Assembly (NCBI GenBank): GCA_947624645.1
Contig: CANQLG010000003.1
Location: forward strand, 1 to 64,000
Source of the DNA: Candidatus Gastranaerophilales bacterium
GTDB taxonomy: Bacteria; Cyanobacteriota; Vampirovibrionia; Gastranaerophilales; Gastranaerophilaceae
Direction of reading: 5' to 3'
DNA: 64,000 nucleotides
Below the pieces are notes generated by a model that had not been told where the DNA came from, ran no database searches, and saw nothing but the letters and a program-made list of their open reading frames with translations. Positions within the stretch are counted from its first letter, which is position 1. Every line of letters starts with the position of its first letter. Below, one piece after another: positions 59,201 to 64,000 of the stretch. Both the position numbers and the translations under genes were made by a program.

Positions 59201-59847
59201 AATCCGAGTGATTCGTTGACAAGTATAATTTTTATTCGATTTTTTGGGTTACATAATCTTGTCGTGACGATATGAGAGCATATAGAATCTTCTGATTTGC
59301 AATCAAAGCAAATACCCGATTCAAAACAAGGGGTTTTTCTCGGAATCTGACCCGATACTCTTTGAATATTAACGGGTGCTGCATATTCTCTTGCTCTTGC
59401 AATTGCCTGTTCCAAATTGGTGCAGATTTTATTTATCCCTGCTATAATAATGACATTTTTTGGTCCAAACATTAAAGCTGCAACTCTATTACCTATGCAG
59501 TCAATATTTACGAGTTCTCCGTCTTTTGTCATTGCATTAGAGCCCATAAGATATGTATCTGCAAACAGTGATTTTCGCAGCAGTTCAATTTTTTCCTGTT
59601 GGTTTTTAGCTGTATCTCTGTTTATAATCGGATAATTATTTTTAATAAGGTAGTCTATAAGCCCTATTTCAACCGTAGACATAGAACCACCCCAAGCAGT
59701 AACTTCCGTTTCGGGTATTAATTCAAGGGCTTTTTTTAATGCTTCTTCTTTTGTACTTGCATAATATGCTTCAAAATGTCTTTTTTTGAAATTCTCTATC
59801 GTTTTTAATGCTAATTTTTCGTTTCGAAGTTCAATATAATTACTCAT
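59197..59847 (-). CDS. LUD-domain (LutC/DUF162-like) protein
   Basis: A 216-residue protein of the LUD family, related to lactate utilisation subunits. Landmarks are T-A-W-G-G-S-M-S-T-V-E, Y-L-M-G-S-N-A-M-T-K-D-G, L-V-N-I-D and F-G-P-K-N-V-I-I-I. Its C-terminal third contains C-F-E-S-G-I-C-F-D-C plus C-S-H and C-N-P, a cysteine set that could hold an iron-sulfur cluster or zinc. lutA and lutB are not present. AGGAG precedes the ATG, which overlaps the aldolase gene by eight bases. Confidence 0.88.
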   Translation of the reverse strand: MSNYIELRNEKLALKTIENFKKRHFEAYYASTKEEALKKALELIPETEVTAWGGSMSTVEIGLIDYLIKNNYPIINRDTAKNQQEKIELLRKSLFADTYLMGSNAMTKDGELVNIDCIGNRVAALMFGPKNVIIIAGINKICTNLEQAIARAREYAAPVNIQRVSGQIPRKTPCFESGICFDCKSEDSICSHIVTTRLCNPKNRIKIILVNESLGF

Positions 59848-60829
59848 AAAGGCTCCTATATATTTTTTCTATGTGAGATTTATCAAAAGTAAGTTTTTTA
59901 TCCTTATGTATCAGGTTAACTGCTTTATTTATTTGTTCAAAAGATAGTGATTTATCTTCATATAAGTACGTTACATAATCCGAGTGGCAATTATTTATTG
60001 CCGCCGTATAGTGGATTAAATTGTAACCCCATTCGTATTTGTTTTTTAAAGGAATTATTTCAGATTCAATAATTTTTGAAATTGTATTAATATTATAATT
60101 TTTTTTATATTGCAGATTTAAATATTGTGCCGTTAATTCAGTCGGAGCGTTTCCCGCACGTTTTCCCATGCCGTATAATGAACCGTCTATAATGATATTT
60201 CTGTCTGATTTTTCAATTATTTCAACGGAATTGGAAAAAGCCAGCTGCTTATTGTTATGTGCGTGAAATCCTATTTGTATTTTTTTATCAAGATGGCTGT
60301 CAAAAAGTTTAAGATATTTTAAAGTCTGATGTTTATTTAATAGTCCATAAGTATCAATAATATAAATAACTTCAGGTTTAAGCTTATCGGATAATGTCAA
60401 CAGTTGTTCAAGTTCATTTTTGTCATATGATGTTACGGAAACGGGATTAAGACTTATTGAATAGCCTTTATTCGTAAGCTTTTGTGCTAAATCAAAAGCA
60501 TCTTTTAATTGAGTTTTCTTAAACATTAACCTTATTAAATCAATATTGGCATTGGTTTTATTACAGATTTGATTTGTGTCATAATGACCTAAATTAATCA
60601 TTATTGCTGTTTTTGCTTTTTTATTATGTATTTTGGAAAACAAATTATTGTAATATTCCAAATTAAAAGAATCATCTTGGAGAAACCCTGCCTCAATAAT
60701 ATCAATATTAGAATCATTAAGCAGTTGAAGTATGTTTAAAACACAAGACGGTGTAAAATTCCAATTGATTAAAGAACCGCCGTCCCGTAAAGTACAATCC
60801 AAAAGTTTTATATTTTTATTTTTTTTCAT
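59840..60829 (-). CDS. HMGL-type aldolase-like protein
   Basis: A 329-residue TIM-barrel protein of the HMG-CoA lyase/4-hydroxy-2-oxovalerate aldolase superfamily. The start shows L-L-D-C-T-L-R-D-G-G (metal and catalytic Asp), then I-I-E-A-G-F, later V-Y-I-I-D-T-Y-G and the metal-binding G-F-H-A-H-N-N. Similar stand-alone proteins often occur near surface sugar genes. I chose the ATG giving K-K-N-K-N-I as start, because the -10 element lies nine bases upstream; there is no ribosome-binding site. The substrate is unknown. Confidence 0.85.
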   Translation of the reverse strand: MKKNKNIKLLDCTLRDGGSLINWNFTPSCVLNILQLLNDSNIDIIEAGFLQDDSFNLEYYNNLFSKIHNKKAKTAIMINLGHYDTNQICNKTNANIDLIRLMFKKTQLKDAFDLAQKLTNKGYSISLNPVSVTSYDKNELEQLLTLSDKLKPEVIYIIDTYGLLNKHQTLKYLKLFDSHLDKKIQIGFHAHNNKQLAFSNSVEIIEKSDRNIIIDGSLYGMGKRAGNAPTELTAQYLNLQYKKNYNINTISKIIESEIIPLKNKYEWGYNLIHYTAAINNCHSDYVTYLYEDKSLSFEQINKAVNLIHKDKKLTFDKSHIEKIYRSLYE

Positions 60830-60837
60830 ACCAAAAT

Positions 60838-60849
60838 TATTATATAATA
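60838..60849. promoter_or_regulatory. palindromic -10 shared by divergent genes
   Basis: TATTATATAATA is its own complement and contains TATAAT on each strand (60843-60848 plus, 60839-60844 minus). Only 48 bases separate the two start codons, so polymerases firing towards the aldolase and the carbonic anhydrase genes would compete for this site. Confidence 0.5.
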
Positions 60850-60877
60850 GAAAAAACATTGTAATAGGAATAAAAAA

Positions 60878-61459
60878 ATGAAAATACCCGATGCCGCTAA
60901 AAAAGAACTGGATAAACTTTTAGAAGGAAACAAAAAATTTGTAAACGGAACTGCTGCCCTAAAAAACATGAATTATGAAACATTTTGTAAATATGCATTC
61001 CATCAGGAGCCTTATGCGGTAGTGCTAAGCTGTTCTGATTCAAGAGTTGTACCTGAAATTATATTTGACTGCGGGATAGGTGAATTGTTTGTAGTGCGTG
61101 TTGCTGGTATAACGGCAGGAGATAATGTTATAGAAAGTTTAGAGTATGCCGTAAAAAAATTGAAAATTCAATTGTTAATTTTGCTCGGGCATGATGATTG
61201 CGGTGTGATGAAATATGCAAAAGAGCATTATCCTGAGCCGGTTGATGATTTTAAATCAATAATATCCTGTGTATATCCCGTATTGGATAAGCATGAGGAT
61301 ATAACATGTCATAATTATTTTGCTCAGCAGCATACGATTTGGGTAGAAGATGTTTTATTAAAACGTTCAAAGATAATAAAAACGGCAGTTGATAGAGGTG
61401 AATTATATATAGCTAAGTGTCATTTTGACCATTCAACAGGTTTGGTTAATCTTATATAA
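60878..61459 (+). CDS. beta-class carbonic anhydrase
   Basis: A 193-residue zinc enzyme interconverting carbon dioxide and bicarbonate. Zinc ligands are C52 and D54 or water in S-C-S-D-S-R-V-V, and H105 and C108 in L-L-G-H-D-D-C-G-V. The D54-R56 dyad is present. The length is that of the bacterial type. AGGAA lies upstream of the ATG. It is diverged from the HMGL-type aldolase gene and stands alone. No carboxysome gene is nearby. Confidence 0.95.
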   Translation: MKIPDAAKKELDKLLEGNKKFVNGTAALKNMNYETFCKYAFHQEPYAVVLSCSDSRVVPEIIFDCGIGELFVVRVAGITAGDNVIESLEYAVKKLKIQLLILLGHDDCGVMKYAKEHYPEPVDDFKSIISCVYPVLDKHEDITCHNYFAQQHTIWVEDVLLKRSKIIKTAVDRGELYIAKCHFDHSTGLVNLI

Positions 61460-61469
61460 CCTAAATTTA

Positions 61470-61498
61470 TTGACTGTAATAATTGCTTTTAATATAAT
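61470..61498 (+). promoter_or_regulatory. sigma-70 promoter of the FkbH-acyl carrier unit
   Basis: TTGACT (61470-61475), 17-base spacer and TATAAT (61493-61498). The transcript would begin near 61505, leaving a leader of about 48 bases with only a weak GAGAA ribosome-binding site. Confidence 0.7.
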
Positions 61499-61552
61499 TA
61501 CGGTATACTTTTTCAAGTTTTACGATATAAAAAATAAAAATGAGAATTAATA

Positions 61553-63343
61553 ATGGATGAATATATTAAACAGCTTGAATACCCAACCGACCCAAATTTA
61601 TTATTAACAAAGAAAAACAAGATTAAAAAATTTTTAACTGAAAATTATCCTGCCAAAATAAAAAAGAATATAGCAGTTTTAGGCGGATCAACGACGCATG
61701 ATATTGTTAAGGTTTTAGAGCTGTTTTTGCTTTATAACGGTATACAGGCTGAATTTTATGAGTGCGAATACAATCAATATTATGAAGATATAATGTATAA
61801 TAATGAGGCACTAAAGGCTTTTAAGCCCGATATTATTTGGCTTCATACAACATACAGAAATATAGAAAATCTGCCTGAAATTACCGATTCAAAAGAAACG
61901 GTTACCCAAAAGCTTGAAGCCGAATATAACAAATATTTTTCAATGTGGCAAAAGTGTTTTGAAGACTATAAATGCACAATCATTCAAAATAATTTTGAAC
62001 TGCCCTTCTTTAGAATTATGGGAAATAAAGATGTTGCGGATTACCACGGAATTATGAATTTCATTTTAAGACTCAATATGAAATTTTATGATTTTGCCCA
62101 AAATAGCGCTAACTTCTACATAAATGACATTAATTATACCGCATCAAGCTACGGGTTAAAGGAGTGGCACGATTTATCAGCATGGTATTTGTATAAATAC
62201 TGCTGCAAAATGGATGCCGTTCCTTATATATCATATAGTGTTTCACGAATAATAAAATCAATATACGGTAAGAATAAAAAAGGCTTTGTGCTTGATTTGG
62301 ATAATACACTTTGGGGCGGAATAGTAGGTGATGACGGAGTCGAAAATTTGGAGCTCGGGACAGAAACCGCCGCTGCTCAGGCATATACGGAATTTCAATC
62401 GTATCTTAAAAAGCTTTCAAATTTAGGGGTAATTTTAAATATTAACTCTAAGAATGACGAGAAAAATGCAATAGCAGGGTTAAATCACCCTGATAGCCTG
62501 CTAAAACCCGATGATTTTATTTCAATAAAAGCTAATTGGAACCCAAAGAGCCAAAATATGGAAGAAATAGCGCAGGAATTATCATTAGGGGCTGACAGTT
62601 TGGTATTTGTTGATGATAACCCCGCAGAAAGAGAGATTGTAAGAACTCAGGTTAAAAACGCCTGCGTGCCTGATATATCGCAAGTTGAGAAGTATATCAA
62701 AGAAATAGATAAGTACGGCTACTTTGAAGTAACCGCATTATCAAAAGACGATTTAGCCAAAAATGATATGTATAAAGCCAATATGGAGCGAGTTAAACTG
62801 CAGCAAACGTTCTCTAATTATAACGATTACCTTTTATCTTTAGACATGAAAGCGGTAATTAAGCCTTTTGAAGCAATTTATATGCAAAGAATTGCTCAAT
62901 TAACCAATAAATCCAATCAATTTAATCTTACGACCAAACGTTATTCCCAAAGCGAGATTGAACAAATTGCGCAGGATAAAAATTATATTACGCTATATGG
63001 CAAATTAACTGATAAATTCGGCGATAACGGGGTAGTAAGCGTTGTTATTGGAAAAATTTTAAAAGATGAGCTTCATATTGATTTATGGCTTATGAGCTGC
63101 CGAGTTTTAAAAAGAGATATGGAGTTTTCCATGATGGATGAACTTATTTCACAGGCTAAAAAACTTCACATATCAAAGATTTTCGGTTATTATTACCCTA
63201 CGGCAAAAAATGCAATGGTAAAGGATTTTTATCAGCTCCAAGGCTATACAAAAATCAAAGAAGATGATAAAGGCAACAGCACTTGGGAATATAAAATTCC
63301 CCAAAACTATGAAAATAAAAATAAAGTAATTAATGTAAATTAA
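61553..63343 (+). CDS. FkbH-like HAD-IIIC domain protein
   Basis: A 596-residue protein. An N-terminal SGNH-hydrolase-like domain opens with V-L-G-G-S-T-T-H-D (about 42-50). The middle has the HAD motif V-L-D-L-D-N-T-L-W-G-G-I-V-G-D-D-G (about 245-261) diagnostic of FkbH, with F-V-D-D-N-P-A-E-R-E as motif IV. A GNAT-like C-terminus has L-T-N-K-S-N-Q-F-N-L-T-T. FkbH proteins load a glyceryl unit from bisphosphoglycerate on an acyl carrier protein; one is encoded next. The pair probably supplies an acyl or glycerate group for a surface glycan or small molecule. Full length. Confidence 0.92.
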   Translation: MDEYIKQLEYPTDPNLLLTKKNKIKKFLTENYPAKIKKNIAVLGGSTTHDIVKVLELFLLYNGIQAEFYECEYNQYYEDIMYNNEALKAFKPDIIWLHTTYRNIENLPEITDSKETVTQKLEAEYNKYFSMWQKCFEDYKCTIIQNNFELPFFRIMGNKDVADYHGIMNFILRLNMKFYDFAQNSANFYINDINYTASSYGLKEWHDLSAWYLYKYCCKMDAVPYISYSVSRIIKSIYGKNKKGFVLDLDNTLWGGIVGDDGVENLELGTETAAAQAYTEFQSYLKKLSNLGVILNINSKNDEKNAIAGLNHPDSLLKPDDFISIKANWNPKSQNMEEIAQELSLGADSLVFVDDNPAEREIVRTQVKNACVPDISQVEKYIKEIDKYGYFEVTALSKDDLAKNDMYKANMERVKLQQTFSNYNDYLLSLDMKAVIKPFEAIYMQRIAQLTNKSNQFNLTTKRYSQSEIEQIAQDKNYITLYGKLTDKFGDNGVVSVVIGKILKDELHIDLWLMSCRVLKRDMEFSMMDELISQAKKLHISKIFGYYYPTAKNAMVKDFYQLQGYTKIKEDDKGNSTWEYKIPQNYENKNKVINVN

Positions 63344-63354
63344 AGGAGTTAATA

Positions 63355-63597
63355 ATGAACAAAGAAGAAGTTTATACTAAATTAAACGAAGTTTTTCAAG
63401 ATGTATTTGATGATGAAACAATAACAGTAAATGAAAATACTACGGCAGATGATATTGAAATGTGGGATTCTTTTGAGCACATTAATTTGATAAGTGCCGT
63501 TGAAAAAAAATTTGCAATTAAATTTAATATGAAAGAGATTGTAGAACTTCATAACGTAGGCGAAATGGCAGATTTAATTTTGAGCAAAAAGGACTAA
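63355..63597 (+). CDS. acyl carrier protein
   Basis: An 80-residue four-helix carrier. The phosphopantetheine serine is in M-W-D-S-F-E-H-I-N, matching the D-S-L/F consensus. It is acidic, as usual. AAAGGAG precedes the ATG, 11 bases after the FkbH-like gene, so it is most likely that protein's partner rather than the fatty acid synthase ACP. A glycosyltransferase-like gene follows. Confidence 0.93.
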   Translation: MNKEEVYTKLNEVFQDVFDDETITVNENTTADDIEMWDSFEHINLISAVEKKFAIKFNMKEIVELHNVGEMADLILSKKD

Positions 63598-63633
63598 ATA
63601 AGAATTAATAAATATTAACTTTTGGAGATTAAG

Positions 63634-64000
63634 AATGGTAAAACTTTTTAAGGTTTATAAAGAAAGATATCATAAAGTATATAAAATTTTAGGGGTAAAG
63701 TTTAAAATAAAAAGAGAAACTCATAAATATTTTACCTACATAAAAAATGATTCTCGCGTAAAAAATTATAAATTTGTTCATGTAATGAATAATGGTCTTC
63801 ATTCTGTTAATATTTTAAAGTTTATAAATAAAAATTTTGATAATTCCGAGCATTGTTTCATATTTCCTTGCATAATGTTTTATAAAACGCAAAAACAATT
63901 ACAAAACATAAAAAATGTTTTTTATTGCTCATTAGAAAGTATTGATTATAATTCTGTAAATAAAATTGTTATTCATGGTTTATTTGATTCCAAATTAATA
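63634..64000 (+). CDS. partial gene, possibly a WecF-like glycosyltransferase
   Basis: Open to the window edge: 122 codons seen, no stop. GGAG lies six bases before the ATG. The first 25 residues are basic with K-I-L-G-V-K-F-K-I-K-R, a motif common at the start of surface-glycan enzymes. Then F-V-H-V-M-N-N-G-L-H-S-V-N-I-L-K-F-I resembles the opening of TDP-Fuc4NAc transferase (family 56, WecF). It follows the acyl carrier protein and is probably part of a surface polysaccharide locus continuing beyond the window. The family call rests on a short N-terminal stretch. Confidence 0.55.

Noticed and set aside
1-64000. CRISPR arrays, insertion sequences or prophage
   Set aside because: No regularly spaced repeats, transposase, integrase or phage structural genes were seen.

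Overview
The window is a low-GC, densely packed bacterial chromosome segment. It encodes a Gram-negative envelope (Kdo biosynthesis genes, a lipoprotein and TolC-like helical proteins), a flagellar basal body and export apparatus, and a standard set of housekeeping genes. The AT-rich codon use, the str-type rpsL-rpsG pair, SpoIID and YvcK homologues, and many unknown proteins with a short N-terminal aromatic-glycine motif fit a gut member of Melainabacteria/Gastranaerophilales, the non-photosynthetic sisters of Cyanobacteria. That placement is inference, because no rRNA gene is present.

Layout. 1-2.7 kb: a tRNA 3'-end-like fragment, repeats, a nucleotidyltransferase-like protein and unknown genes. 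2.7-4.2 kb: a surface-sugar pair (GT2 glycosyltransferase and FdtA/WxcM-type isomerase). 4.4-8 kb: ruvB diverging from gatA and a TPR/NHL secreted protein. 7.9-13.8 kb: a PHP-fold protein that has lost its metal ligands, a small membrane protein and a 1323-residue GH13-like protein. 13.9-16.8 kb: cysS, a 31-residue membrane protein, a zinc ribbon protein and a short SpoIID. 17-27.3 kb: the main flagellar operon (two rod/hook-type proteins, flgB, flgC, a lytic transglycosylase, fliE, fliF, a divergent FliG-position protein, fliH, flhA, fliI). 27.3-31.5 kb: dprA-topA-aroE on the minus strand. 31.5-35.4 kb: unknown proteins, including an M49-like metallopeptidase and a membrane protein with two DUF1566-like domains. 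35.5-37.7 kb: kdsD-kdsC and coaX. 37.8-41.7 kb: membrane proteins, an LspA-like peptidase and an RluD-family enzyme. 41.7-45 kb: rpsL-rpsG behind a structured leader, a lipoprotein and yajQ. 44.4-46.4 kb: a self-contained SOS cassette (LexA/UmuD-like plus Y-family polymerase). 46.4-56.2 kb: two TolC-like paralogues, rel, secG, dut, panBC, yvcK, pxpA. 56.4-58.4 kb: a second flagellar cluster (fliJ, FliK-like, hook/rod protein). 58.4-64 kb: a GNAT protein, a LUD protein, an HMGL-type aldolase, carbonic anhydrase, then FkbH-like protein, acyl carrier protein and the start of a glycosyltransferase-like gene.

The most unusual signal is a set of otherwise unrelated proteins (nucleotidyltransferase-like, degenerate PHP, GH13-like, GNAT, two unknowns) that begin M-x-[IV] and carry an F-[SKGT]-[GA]-type motif within about 50 residues, as though tagged for a common fate. 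Other points of note are the loss of all PHP metal ligands in one protein, a consensus promoter with a 20-bp palindrome in an apparently leaderless SOS cassette, four convergent gene pairs whose stop codons share a single TTAA, an LspA-like protein with Glu at a catalytic Asp position, and a GC-rich structured leader before rpsL.
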